The translations under genes were made by a program, and so were the position numbers. From assembly GCF_035594125.1 (NCBI RefSeq), contig NC_087166.1:20251266-20315265 (forward strand): 64,000 nucleotides of DNA. Reading direction: 5' to 3'. Shown here in pieces: positions 24,980-35,384 of the stretch (within the stretch, counting starts at the first letter, position 1; every line of letters begins with the position of its first letter). The DNA is from Scylla paramamosain (lineage: Eukaryota; Arthropoda; Malacostraca; Decapoda; Portunidae). Under the pieces are notes generated by a model. That model did not search any database. It was not told the DNA's origin and saw nothing but the letters and a program-made list of their open reading frames with translations.

Positions 24980-27600
24980 TTTGTCCTGCGTTATTCAGTG
25001 TTTTGGCGGCATTCAGACTTTACGGCCGAGGTATACCTTGGAAAAGAATTCCAGAAATATTACGGAGACAGCATGGTGGAGAGAAATACGTCATGCGCGG
25101 AAAGTAGAGAGTCCTGTGACTCTAGGAGAACTTGAGTCAGTTAGAAAGATTAAATCGCCTGTCTCTGGATGTTTATACACTGACCAAAAGCGGTGAGATG
25201 TACTATTTAACATTATCAAGAAAAGGCTCGCGCAGGTATAAAACTGTAATCCCACTCCTTTTACTAGGCAGAAGACATATGACTCTCATCAAAGACGTGG
25301 AGAAGCTGCACTGGAAATTGATGAGAAGCCCTCCCACCCTAGAGGGTCATCAGTTTTGCAAAATATGTTTCAGCTCAGTTCCCAAGTCTGTCAATTTGAA
25401 CGATCACGAGTGTCATTGCGACTTCACTCAAACTCTTCTCTTTCCATCTCTTTCTCATCTCTCCGGCGCATAATATGAGCTTTGACGTCTCTTTAATCAT
25501 AAAAGAAAGACCTTCAGTTGCCAGAGTCGCACGTGGACATCCTTGCCAAATCAGAATCGCATTTATCGAAAGTAAGGATTAAGGAATTGCAGTTTCAAGA
25601 CACGTTTTCCATTATGAACGCTGACCTCGGTCATCTCGCTCAGAGTCACATGCGGGCGGGCTATGACACGCGTTACGCCCAGGAGATGGTGAATTACATC
25701 CCCGAGGATGTAAGACATGTAATGTGTAACAGTTTCTTTGTTATGAGTACATCACCGACCTTGGCCGTTTAGAAGATCGCCAATTGCCGCCTCGCGAAGC
25801 ATTTTATGACACGCTCAAGGAGAAGGCTCTTTCATCTGGAGAATTTGAACACGCTCAAAGCATGTGGAGTATGGCGTCCTGTCATGCTTTAAGTGATTAC
25901 AGAAGACTGTATTGTGAGACTGATGTGGGGTTATTAGCCGACACATATCTCAAATATAGATCATACCTGCATGAGTTTTATGGACTGGATGTGACACATT
26001 ACGTGTCACTATCTTCTTATGCTTATAAGTCTTTTTTAAAGTCGACAGGCGTTCAACTTGACCCACCTTACGACCCTAACATGTATCACCTCATCAAAAG
26101 AAATGTACGAGGAGGCTTTGTAACTTGAGTCAGACCTCACCTGCAGTCAAACCACGAACCCGACGGCGGTCCCGGCACCTATGTGTTCTATCTGGACTAT
26201 AATACATTATATGGAACCGTTATGTAATCCTCCTGCCTATGGGCAACATCAAAAAACTTTCTCAGTCAGAGATGGATGATTGGCATCCAGAATCAAGCAA
26301 GAGATGGCGACATCTGTTACTGGCTGCATTTGGACACCTGCGACGTTCCCTCTGTGCCTTGCACATATGACTATTACAGAAGATGACATCTCGCCGTACA
26401 GTAAAAGACTGTTAGAAGCTGAGGGTCGTAAGCTGAGGAAGAAAAATCATAAACTCGTGCCCAGTTATAAGGGACTGAAAGATCATCTGATTAGTCTGGA
26501 ATTGCTGCAACTTTTACCCTCACTTGGACTGGAAATACAATGTGTCCATGCTATATAATTTTTTATATACCTTCAGACACGCTCCATACCTGACATTTCA
26601 TAGAAAGGAACGTTACTCAGCGTAAAAATGAGACGTGTGCTATTAAAAATCGCATTTGCAAACTGATGTCAAACGCAGTCTATGGCAGATCCATGTTATC
26701 TGAAGTGAAGTATGGTCTATCAACAGAAATTAGTGACAAAAAGAAAGTCTTTCCTGAAGTATGTAAAAAATCCATCCTTTAAAACTGTACACCAATTAGG
26801 CGAGGACCGAGTCATATGCGTCAACAGTAAGAGTACGATTAAAATCAGGCAGCCAAATTACTTGGGTTACTATATTTCAGAGGTGGCAAAGAAGTACATG
26901 TACAACTTTTGGTATCGTGTCATCAAAGCTAATTATGGGGAGAGAGCTAAATTAGCTTATGAAGATATGGACAGTTTCATATTCAGTTTACACATACTTA
27001 CAAACTTAAATGATGAACCCATGGCAAATTTTTTCAACACCAGTAACTTTACTTCAGATCATCCGTGTTTTAATGGGGAGCGGAAGGGTCAACTAGGCTT
27101 GCTGAAATCTGAAACCGGATCCACATTCATCAAAGAGGCGATCATATTAAAGACAAAGATGTATTCGCTGCTGTTGGAAGATGACAAGCAAGTATCTCGA
27201 GGTAAAGGTATTCCAACTCACCATCAGCAAAATATATTGCATCAGCAGTATAGGGAAACACTTAATAATATTGCATGTGGGACGGTGGATTGCTATAATA
27301 TCAGGAATGTGAAAGAATAAATTTCCACCACTCGCATGTGAAAGCGTACGTTGTCACATTTTGACAACAAGCGCTTTCACGTCGATGGCTATACCTCAAG
27401 GGTGTATTATCACCCCGACAATGATCAACGGGAAAGAGATGTGGAGGATGGGGTGGATGATGAGGTGGTGGTGGATGAGCAGGAGGAGGAGGAGGAGGAG
27501 GAGGAGGAGGAGGAGGAGGAGGAGGAGGAGGGGGAGGATGGGTTAATGAGTGGACTGTGGCATGATCGGGAGAGACTTTCCACGACATTATTCACATCAT
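24980..27600 (+). pseudogene. Protein-primed DNA polymerase B (pPolB) of Polinton, multiply broken
   Basis: Segments in order: 25132-25473, a zinc-binding region (HFCK-like as HQFCKICF and HECHC); 25518-26128, the exonuclease/N-terminal core with LPPREAFYDTL, HAQSMWSM, LLADTYLKYR, GLDVTHYV and RNVRGGFVT; 26180-26230, palm motif A as LDYNTLYG; 26400-26560, YKGLKDHL and LGLEIQCVH; 26640-27320, KLMSNAVYGRSM (motif B) and the palm motif C as YEDMDSF; 27351-27600, C-terminal FDNKRFHVDG. It would replicate the element from a terminal protein. Stops and shifts lie near 25500, 25770, 26128, 26226, 26558, 26700 and 27320, so it is dead. Motif C has Glu-Asp-Met-Asp-Ser where Thr-Asp-Thr-Asp-Ser is typical. 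Confidence 0.85.
27478..27530. repeat. (GAG)n array encoding poly-Glu at polymerase C-terminus
   Basis: About 17 GAG triplets in the frame of the polymerase C-terminal segment, giving an acidic tail after DDEVVVDEQ. Confidence 0.9.
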
Positions 27601-27985
27601 AATTAAGGGTAGAGAAAGAGAGGATGCCACTGCTAGCAGCTGCCCTTCATGTAATGTAAAAAACATTTGCACTGACCACGTAGGCTAAGGAAGAGGACGA
27701 GGAGGATGGGTTAATGAGTGGGTTGTGACGTGATCGGGAGGGACTTTCCATGATATTATTCACATCATAATAAGGGGTGGAGAGAGACCGCGGCTGCTGC
27801 CGTTCATGCAGTGTAAGAACATTTGTACTGACCACGTGGGTTAAGGAGAAGGATGAAGGGGATTATTCATGTAATGTAAGAACATTTGTACTGTCCACAT
27901 GGGTTAAGGAGGAGGAGGAGGAGGAGGAAGAAGAAGAGGAGGATGTAATGTAAGAACATTTGTACTTGGTCTAAGGAGAAGTAAG
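27535..27985. repeat. Degenerate tandem repeat between polymerase and ATPase
   Basis: Two copies of a ~170-bp unit (start gatgggttaatgagtgg at 27537 and 27705) each end in atgtaatgtaa-aacatttg. The last ~50-bp part (gtaagaacatttgtactg) is repeated twice more to about 27970, with purine-rich GGA blocks between. Confidence 0.8.
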
Positions 27986-28175
27986 AGGAGTTTGAGGAAG
28001 AGGCGTGAGTCAGGAGAGATCCATGTCATAATTAGAGGGCAAGGATGAGGATGCAGCTGGTTATGATGAGGATGCAGCTAGTTATGCTGTTATCTACATG
28101 ACCTTGTAAATAAAGGTTAAGCAATAAATACTGTAAACATATCGTAGTGTGTTTTCGTGTCCCTCTGAACTTAAC

Positions 28176-28796
28176 ATGGACAAGACATTTAGCGAAGAGA
28201 TGCTGAATCTCTTCAGATATCCTGCACGTATAATTATCGCAGGTTATACAAATTCCGGCAAAACACAACCCTGCAATAAAATTGTAGAGAAATATCAGCA
28301 TGGATTTAACAGAATTATTATTTGTGGCGTCTCATCGCATTCGCTGCAGCAGAATTCCCCTTTTCAAGATAGGGTCGAAGTGCATGAGAAAATTATTGAT
28401 CTCTTGATGGATCCATTGATATTAGATGATAATTTCCTCCCAGCTGGCAATTCTCAAACGATAGCAGAGGCTTTTACCAAAGGAAGACATAAAAATTTGT
28501 CAGTTATAATGTCGCATAATGTCATTTTCCCCGGAAAGCATGCTAGAACGATAACTTTAAATGCCTCGCATTACATTCTTATGAAAAACAGAAATATTTA
28601 TCAAATCGAATGTCTGGGCAGGCAACTTTATGGAAAGGAGCGCGCCAAACACTTTGTGGAAATTTATAAAAATGACGTGCTTAGACGAGATCACGGTTAT
28701 TTGTTGTGCAATTTATCCCCGAACGCACCCGAAGAAATTCAACTGCGCAGGAATATTGTGAATGAGCCGCCCTATGAGAAAGTCTATCTGCTATGA
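28176..28796 (+). CDS. Polinton A32-like genome-packaging ATPase (open frame)
   Basis: ATG at 28176 gives 206 residues. The upstream in-frame GTG at 28149 is a less likely start. Residues about 18-30 contain the P-loop GYTNSGKT in the context ARIIIAGYTNSGKT. A Walker-B-like LILDD follows near residue 85. NLSVIMSHN and LNASHYILMKN match the sensor and C-terminal parts of the HerA/FtsK-type ATPases that package DNA in adenovirus-like, Polinton and virophage capsids. The P-loop has Thr-Asn where the family usually has Thr-Gln/Gly. It is the only Polinton gene here with its full frame open. It ends in ATGA, where the integrase start overlaps the stop. Confidence 0.88.
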   Translation: MDKTFSEEMLNLFRYPARIIIAGYTNSGKTQPCNKIVEKYQHGFNRIIICGVSSHSLQQNSPFQDRVEVHEKIIDLLMDPLILDDNFLPAGNSQTIAEAFTKGRHKNLSVIMSHNVIFPGKHARTITLNASHYILMKNRNIYQIECLGRQLYGKERAKHFVEIYKNDVLRRDHGYLLCNLSPNAPEEIQLRRNIVNEPPYEKVYLL

Positions 28797-29570
28797 ACCC
28801 CGTTTTGGATGATCCTTACCGGAATGTAACGAGTCCTGCGGCTTTTAGGTCTGCAAGCACTCTACAGAGAGGGGAAGAAAAGGGATAAGAATCTAACACT
28901 TAGCGATGTGAGAGCATTTCTGCAGAGCGTCCGCACTTATACGCTTCACAAGCCAACACTGAAACGTTTTCCGCGGGGAAAAATTCTCGCTCCTAAACCG
29001 TCCGTCATTTTAACTTGCGATCTGGCAGATTTTACGAAGCTGCACAGACACAATGGTGGCGTTCGATACACCTTGTTTTGCCTGGACGTTTTCATCAGGT
29101 ACTTGAAAGTGGCAACGCTGACAAGTAAATCCAGTCGGTGTGGCCTGCAAGGGCTGAAAAAATTTTAGAGTCGGGAAGTTTTACAGGCGTGTCGCGTTTT
29201 TTTGACAATCAGGGATCCGAATTTTATAATCAAGCAGTAAAAAAATATCTACCTTTGAAAGGTATTACCTTGTATTCCAATTACTCGCGCGAAACAAAGG
29301 TGAGTTTGACAGAAAGGGTCATCCGAACCATAAAGGCAAAAATATATAAATATCTCACGCTGAACAATACACTGACGTCTATTAACGTCTTGCCCACCCT
29401 AATAAACACGCACCGCCTCCACGATTTGCCACAAGTCGGGAGGCAATTTAAACGAATGTATTTAAAGCGGCCAAGAGGAAAGAAAGTCGTCAGTCATAAA
29501 TTAGGCGTGGGAGACGCTTGTACGCTTGCAACGTGCTTCCCAAACGCAATTTTAATTCAATAAGAAGCAG
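28793..29570 (+). pseudogene. Polinton retroviral-type integrase (frameshifted)
   Basis: ATG at 28793-28795 overlaps the ATPase stop. The first ~20 codons give an N-terminal segment (DDPYRNVTSPAAFRSAS). A frame change near 28855 leads to KNLTLSDVRAFLQS, TYTLHKPTLKRF and the first catalytic Asp in LTCDLADF. A second shift near 29150 leads to FFDNQGSEFYN (second Asp) and LTERVIRTIKAKIY (catalytic Glu). The arrangement is the DDE core of Polinton integrases, which insert the element's DNA. The stop near 29561 is followed by weakly coding sequence that may be the chromodomain-like tail. Confidence 0.85.
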
Positions 29571-29819
29571 GTCTCGCAGAGTTTGAATAAGCGCGAAGTC
29601 AATTGCATCTCGGAAATATTCGCCAACTTTTTGAAGAAGCGCCTGACGGACGACGATACCATCATTACCGCCTGAAAAATTTCAAAAGTGATATTAGCAC
29701 TGTAGCCTTGAACAAGAGCCCATGTACAAAAAAGCCATTCTCATCTCCAAACGAGGTGGCAGCATATTGGCCGCGTTACTCCCGATAATCGTGTCGGCAA
29801 TAACAAGTTCACTACAGAG
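29571..29819 (+). other. Possible integrase tail or small unknown frame
   Basis: The frame 29603-29788 (61 codons; includes FEEAPDGRRYHHY) is open but matches nothing I can name. It may be the broken C-terminal end of integrase, where the next frame would be expected to start. Confidence 0.3.
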
Positions 29820-30190
29820 ATGAAAGAATATTGTTTAGTTCCTATCTCAGTTGCCGAGAGGTGTAAGTTTAAACCGGCCGACGTCGCAACTCCGCACCGA
29901 TTCACGTCAAAACAAGTCAAAGAAAAAAAACTTCACTTCCGCCGCCAGTTACCTCCACCAACGCCGCCCCCACCGCGGCTCCGCTGTCACGCGCGCCTGT
30001 TAAAACGCCCTTGGATGATTTATTTCGAGTTACTGTTCCACCTTGCTTTAGAGAAGACGGTTTATCTCTCTTGAAATTATTGGAGGGTACCTGGGATTTC
30101 ATGGGATGATCGTGGTAACTTACTTCCACCATTTTCGGGGATAATTGTCTTTGATCTCATACGAGTACTCGGGGACGGAAAAGGAGACGC
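29820..30190 (+). pseudogene. Small conserved Polinton protein (unknown function), broken
   Basis: ATG at 29820 opens MKEYCLVPISVAERCK. A shift in the Pro/Ala-rich linker (29930-29990) follows. The frame containing LDDLFRVTVPPCF, SLLKLLEG and, after another shift, FDLIRVLGDGKG then reaches about 30190. The pattern of an N-terminal YxLVPI segment, a low-complexity linker and a short C-terminal domain recurs in arthropod Polintons, in my recollection. No function is known to me. Confidence 0.5.
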
Positions 30191-30697
30191 GAAAAGACTT
30201 TAAGCCGATAAGCGTCCATTATTATCACTGCTACTTCGCTTGGCGCAACTCCCCGCCGGCGCCATCAGAAATACGGCTCAACGAAGTAAACTGATAGGTG
30301 GCGGGATCGGACACATCTAGGAAGCATATTAAAATGAAAGGCTCTGTCTTAATCTGTAAACGAGTAAGTAAATCAATAACACATGAGTCACTGACGTGCA
30401 CGTATTAGGCACGTCAAGGGTGCAGACCCACGGATGGATAATTAATAAGGTTTATGGTCAAAAAGGTTCGTCCCATCACCCACATCCCCTAATAAATAAT
30501 ATGTTCCCGTCCCCCATCCCTTCCCACCAACAAAGCAAAAAAAAAAAAAAAAAAAACACTTGCGTCAGTTTGGATGAATAATTCTACTACGCAAGAGGTG
30601 TAATATCCGCCAATAAAGGACCGCGATTTCACATTCGTCGCTCACTTTCCGCACAGAGGGTTCGACGTGTGGATCTACCCTCCAATTAGTCATCAAG
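30191..30697. other. Spacer in Polinton
   Basis: No supportable gene. It contains a poly-A run at 30537-30555. The last 90 bp before the next ATG is GC-balanced and may hold its promoter, but I see no clear TATA box. Confidence 0.4.
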
Positions 30698-31277
30698 ATG
30701 GAGGTGGTCGAGAGTAAGCTGACCGACGGCGCGTTCCGCGATCGTCGCTGTTATATGCCTTACGCGGTAAATGCGGTCTCCACCGAACCGTGCGGGATTG
30801 CGCGGAACCTCAAAACGATTTATCCATACAAGAATACGCATGCGGCTAGAAAGAGACTCTACTCGCTTCATCGGGCCACGGCGGACACGACAGATGAACC
30901 AGGACGTATCATTATCCATGCACCTCCCACAGGAAACGTAAATCTCCCCCACCTGGTGGCCTGCGTGCGAGGCCGTCGAGGGTAACAAGAAGGCACGACA
31001 GGCAATTGCGACATTGAAGGATTTGCTTTACGTGGAAGGACTCAAGATGGATACAAGCGTGAACCGAAGTCAACACTTCCAGAATTGCCTGAAAAAGATT
31101 GCCCTGCTAGCCATGGCGAACACTGAAGTGGAGCAGATTATCATCCCGGAAGGAATGGGGTGCAGAGGTCGCTGCCAGGATGAGTGGATGAATAATTACC
31201 TGCCTATGGTGGAAGGGCTGGCGAAGCGACTTCAATGTTTTGGATTTGAAACTATTCTGGTGAGGAAGTCTGAATAA
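30698..31277 (+). pseudogene. Macro-domain-like protein in Polinton (one frameshift)
   Basis: ATG at 30698 gives 95 codons. One frame change near 30965 joins to 31014-31277. The N-terminal part has ALVNAV-like YAVNAVSTE, then CGIARNLKTIYPY, matching the glycine-containing loop and following helix of macro domains (GxGIAK...YP). The middle part has GRIIIHAPP and LPHLVAC. The C-terminal part has QIIIPEGMGCRGRCQDEW, in the position of the conserved IxxPxxGCGxxGGxW loop. Macro domains bind ADP-ribose and some remove it from proteins. Here the second loop keeps Gly-Cys but lost the following Gly-Gly. Only one break is present, fewer than in the neighbours. Assignment is by motif order and needs a profile search. 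Confidence 0.6.
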
Positions 31278-31380
31278 ACTTTATCATGTAAAATTTTAAA
31301 ATAAATTTGATGTGTGTGTGACGAACCGTATTCATTAACTGTATTCCTTAACTGGGATGGTCGTTATTATTTATTTTGAT

Positions 31381-32125
31381 CATGGCGGGAGCGGAGCATT
31401 ATCTGTATTTGACGAGTCTGAGCAACAGAGACCTCTACCCCTATAACCAGTCCCATCGCTTTGAAAATAGAATCACTTCCCCCATCTATTTTCATCCAAA
31501 TAAGGAATATGAAGTAGGTCTGTTTATCTAAAGCAGTTCTTGGGTCTAGTGGTGGGTGATTATCCTTGCAGGATTGAGATTTGGGCCATAGCCCACGTCG
31601 ATGAAACACGCATGTATAAACTCCATACATACACACCTCGAACAGAGGTGGGCGATACTGGGTATATGGTTGACGTCATTAATATCAAATTGGCCGAAGA
31701 ATTAAAAAGCAATATGAAGATTAAGTATGACCGGTATTTTGAGGGTGATCAGTTTTTTAACTATAATGAAAAAACGCGAAGGGTGGAACGCGCCCTTCAG
31801 AATGCCCCGCAATGCGACAACAATGGCCATTTCTGCTACTTGACTGCAAAATTTGGATCTAGGATGTCTCAAATCTTGGGTTTTGATTATCACACCAAGT
31901 ATAATTTAAACAGTTCATGCGCCGAAAACGACTCCACCTTCATTAAAAGTCATTAGCATGGAATCCGCCGGCGGTAAAGATTTTCATCAGACTGCGTATA
32001 AATCGCTCAGTAAAACTATTATCGACTCGACTGCGATTCAACTCGTGGATCAAGTTGGCCAGCCCATTCACTTTGGGAGGGGTAAATCAATTACACTCTT
32101 ACTGCATATCAGACAGAAATAAATA
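31381..32125 (+). pseudogene. Polinton virion-protein paralog 2 (minor-capsid-like), broken
   Basis: The architecture is the same as at 22.9 kb. The N-terminal part has YLYLTSLSNRDLYPY, FENRITSPIYF and YEVGLF (31400-31530). The middle frame 31540-31956 has YRI-like PCRIEIWAI and ILGFDYHTKYN. The C-terminal part has YKSLSKTIIDSTAIQLV and LLLHIRQK (31985-32120). Shifts lie near 31530 and 31960. The position directly upstream of the small basic protein and MCP is where arthropod Polintons usually carry this gene, so copy 2 is probably the ancestral one. Function is inferred to be structural. Confidence 0.65.
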
Positions 32126-32149
32126 GCCGGTGATTATGCTCGGCGTCTT

Positions 32150-32516
32150 ATTCGTGGCGTAGCGGTCATCATGACGAGAGCGTTCAGACCTCCTACTCGA
32201 GCGGAATATGACTTTTTACGCAAAGCAAAGGTTCGGGGTTAGACGACATCAGGTTTTTTTATTCCACCTCATTCAAGAAGAGGTAGTGGTCTATTTTCTG
32301 TTTTGAGCGGCTTTGCTAAAAGAGCAATTCCCTTTCTCATGCGCACTGTGGCACCCGAAGCGCTCCAAATGGGAAAAGGTTTAACATCAGATGGTTTAGA
32401 GGAGAAACGACTTCGCGAATCATTAACAAATAGAGGCGTCACCGCCGTGAAGGGTGTGGGGGGAGTGACCTCCATCCCCTTGAGCGGATGGATGGAATCT
32501 GATGGCTGTGAGTGAC
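32150..32516 (+). pseudogene. Small basic virion protein (adenovirus pX/pVI-like), broken
   Basis: Codons from about 32170 (MTRAFRPPTR) to a stop at 32240, then 32245-32515 with RRGSGLFSVLSGFAKRA, IPFLMRTVAPEAL and KRLRESLTNRG. A GlySer/Phe-rich hydrophobic start followed by basic helices, lying between the minor and major capsid genes, is the usual setting of the Polinton small membrane-active or core-like protein. Similarity to adenovirus pVI or pX is by position and composition only. One stop (32238-32240) breaks it. Confidence 0.5.
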
Positions 32517-32589
32517 AATTTTCCGCGGGTGAATCGCCTGCATACCATCGAATCGTCAGTCGCTGCGAGGCGAAAGTTGGACGTATTAA

Positions 32590-33779
32590 TACCATTAATT
32601 TAGACGCTAATGCTAATAATCATGCAGGGATTAACGACCCTTGCATTGAATTTAGACTGCCTGGCATTCCAGGACAATTTTTGGATTTATCAACGCTTTT
32701 TCTAGAATTGTGAGTTAGTGTGGCGAAGACAGATGGCACGCCACTAGACGACGACGATCACGTCGTCTTTAGTAATGGCTTGAATAATACGATGTTTAAG
32801 TCTTGCGCTTCTTATTTTTAACGAACAGCTTGTGGAGTCATCCTCTTTGTTCAACTATCACGCCTTCAATAAAATGATTACAACAATCAGGATAAAACTG
32901 ATTCTATCGGTCGCATCACCTTCTACCACCGCGATTATGATGGATCAAAAGGCATAATCATTAAATTTGATGAAGACTATTTCACGGGTGGCAATTAAGA
33001 CGAAACAAATGATAAAAGATTGTAAAACGCACGGCCTTTCGATGACTTCTTATTTGTTTTTGGATAATTGACTCTGTTGATGTGAGAATTTGACTAGAAT
33101 TGGCTAACAAAACATGGCTTCTTAATTTACACCAGGACGCCAGCAGTTTCAAATTTAAGCTCGAGATGGCTAACTTATGGGTTGACCGCGTCACGCCGCA
33201 TTTGCCCGCCGTAGAATCGTTAAATAACTCCTTGACTCTAAATCCAATGCAATACACTTTCAATAGGACACTCAATAAGATGTATGTGTTAGACACCACT
33301 CAAACGTCTTTGATTGCCAAATTACCGTTCGCGCAAATCATACCTCAAAATTTGACCATGGCAATAGTTGATATGGACAGCTTACAAGGCGTAATTGATA
33401 AGTATGGTTTATATTTTCATCACGACGATCTGTCACATGTACATATCACCGTGAATGGGCGACTATTTATAACATTCGTAGCTCTTTCCCGCATCACGCA
33501 TCAAAATTATTTTACACGACCCTTGAGTCACTAGGATTGGACACGCGTAATTCCCTAACATTTGATACTTTAAATAAAGGTCAGATAGTATGTTTCTTTA
33601 ACTTTGTGACAGAGGACGTACACAATGCCATCCCTCTGGATAAATCAGGGAATCTAAGAATTAATCTGTCTTTTGCTAAGGGACGTAATCACAACCGCGC
33701 CATCATGTTTTTTGCCGACACTACTGGCGGCATAGAAATTGATCATTATCGTCAAGTTCGCAGCATTGTCCGCGCATAA
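32590..33779 (+). pseudogene. Polinton major capsid protein (double jelly roll), broken
   Basis: The N-terminal jelly roll is read as EFRLPGIPGQFLDLSTLF, DDDDHVVFSNG and MFKSCASYF (32640-32820), with stops near 32715 and 32822. A poorly preserved middle part follows (32830-33100). The second jelly roll is well kept in 33100-33534 (FKFKLEMANLWVDRV, IIPQNLTMAIVDMDS, VNGRLF), then after a shift near 33533 in 33537-33779, ending FADTTGGIEID and YRQVRS. The order and the IEID ending fit Polinton MCPs, which form the hexons of a predicted icosahedral capsid. At least four lesions are present. Confidence 0.82.
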
Positions 33780-33785
33780 GCCGTC

Positions 33786-34358
33786 ATGAATGCATGTTAA
33801 ATACAAGCCGGTCTAGCAGGCATCCTGGGCGATCGAGTTTATTTTTTAGGCTGCCACGACCAACGCCGTGTGACAGAGCTGATAAATCTTGCCAGAAAAC
33901 AGGCGAACCCATGCGTTTTCATCCTAAATACACTGAGTGGGTTGAAGACCATGGGTCACTGGATTACTGTTTATCTTAATTTTTAAAGTCGGACCATAGG
34001 CTATTACGATAGCTATAACTTATATCCCAAATACAATTCCGCTGTCTTACATCATTTTATGCAAACTTGTCCTCATATAAAAATCACCACATTAAATTAT
34101 CGACTTCAGGGGTTGAGCTCCCTCGTGTGTGGCATTTATTGCTTGCTCTTTTGCCTTCTGCTGAGTTGGCATACATTAAAACGTGCAATGTGCATTATTC
34201 ACGCCACCTTCAAAAAGCATCAATATCTATATAATGACAAAAAAATTACTACTATGGCTTACGTAATATTTCGTAAAATGCAACATTGTATGCCTACGTT
34301 TTGTCCGGCTGGCAGCCGAGCGAGATGTTATAACATCTGTGAAGTGGTAATAAGGTAG
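33786..34358 (+). pseudogene. Adenain-like maturation cysteine protease (two in-frame stops)
   Basis: From the ATG at 33786 one frame carries the whole domain, interrupted only by TAA at 33798-33800 and TAA at 33984-33986. The catalytic His is in MGHWITVYL (codon 33957-33959). An acidic/aromatic segment IGYYDSYN follows. The catalytic Cys is in LVCGIYCLL (codon 34128-34130). This is the His...Asp/Glu...Cys order of adenovirus-type ULP1-fold proteases that cleave capsid precursors. The C-terminal ~70 residues after the Cys are less typical. The gene starts seven bases after the MCP stop. Confidence 0.78.
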
Positions 34359-34639
34359 ATGGGAAAAGGTGTCAATATGGGCTAATTGCTGACGGATAAG
34401 CATCACTTCACTATCGCCTCTCAACCGAGTCAGATGTCGAGACTCATCTTCAAGAATGGAACAAGCTGACAAGTGTTTTATCTTCAGGACCGTGGATAAG
34501 TACGCCATTGCCTTGCATATCACACACCTTCGCCATTGTAAATTACATTAACATTCTTTGCCAATGAATAAGAAGAGGGGGGAGGAAAAAATAAAGTTTT
34601 CCATTGTTCTCATCGTCTTTTTTTTCCGCTTTGATATCT

Positions 34640-35132
34640 ATTTGGGAGATGTTGGGGGAAAGCGAAGCCGCGCCGACCATGAGGATGTCGATATGGAGAG
34701 AATGTCGGTGCTTTGAAAGAATAAATTGATCTTTAGCGATGACAACATGTCACTGCTGCCAGCGATCCCAACTCCTGATGTCTCGTCAAGACAGGAGCCG
34801 CAGCAGTCACAGCAGCAGCCACAGCCGCAGCAGCAGCCACAACTGCTGCAACTTCCAGAGTCGATGATGCCACCGCCCACTGAATCACAGCCCCGGCGGT
34901 CAGATGAGCCGCCTGTAGGCAGCAATGAGTGCCATGAGGTGAAAAAGAAGTCGCAGGAAAACAGAAAGAAAAAAATATGCCCCCTAACACGCCAGAGGAT
35001 GTCAGCACGCCAAAACTCCCCAATACCCCACCTGCCTCTTGTAAGAAGGTGATTCCTAGAATTATTAAAACTACGCCCATCGTTGACAGTGATGACGATG
35101 ATCTCTTCGCCTTGAATTCGCAAATGTTTTGA
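34640..35132 (+). pseudogene. Gln/Pro-rich protein with acidic C-terminal tail (unknown)
   Basis: Frame 34747-35052 (ATG at 34747) has a Gln/Pro block (PQQSQQQPQPQQQPQLLQL at residues about 17-35), then a Lys-rich stretch (VKKKSQENRKKK). A frame change near 35000 leads to PRIIKTTPIV and DSDDDDLFALN, ending at 35132. An acidic segment also lies upstream (HEDVDMERM near 34680). No domain is recognised. Its place as the last gene before the terminal repeat suggests a late or accessory product. Confidence 0.45.
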
Positions 35133-35384
35133 ATGAATGAGATGTATTTCAATCAATGAGCTGTATTTGCCCTAATAAAAATAAAATGTCCCAACGCCTC
35201 TGCATAACTTTTCTAAAAAAATAATAAGGTGACTATCCGTCATACCTATTACGTCAATGACCTCGCCCACACCGCGGGCGGTCAGCGAAAATGAAGTTCA
35301 TCGCCGCCGCTCCCGCCATCACAGACCCTTCGTCCAGGTAGAGGGATCGCAGGTAACGAACCGCATGGGTAGTCACGACGACCT

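Noticed and set aside
27301..27588. Minus-strand poly-Pro frame
   Set aside because: Complement of the (GAG)n array. The plus-strand Glu tail continues a recognisable polymerase motif.
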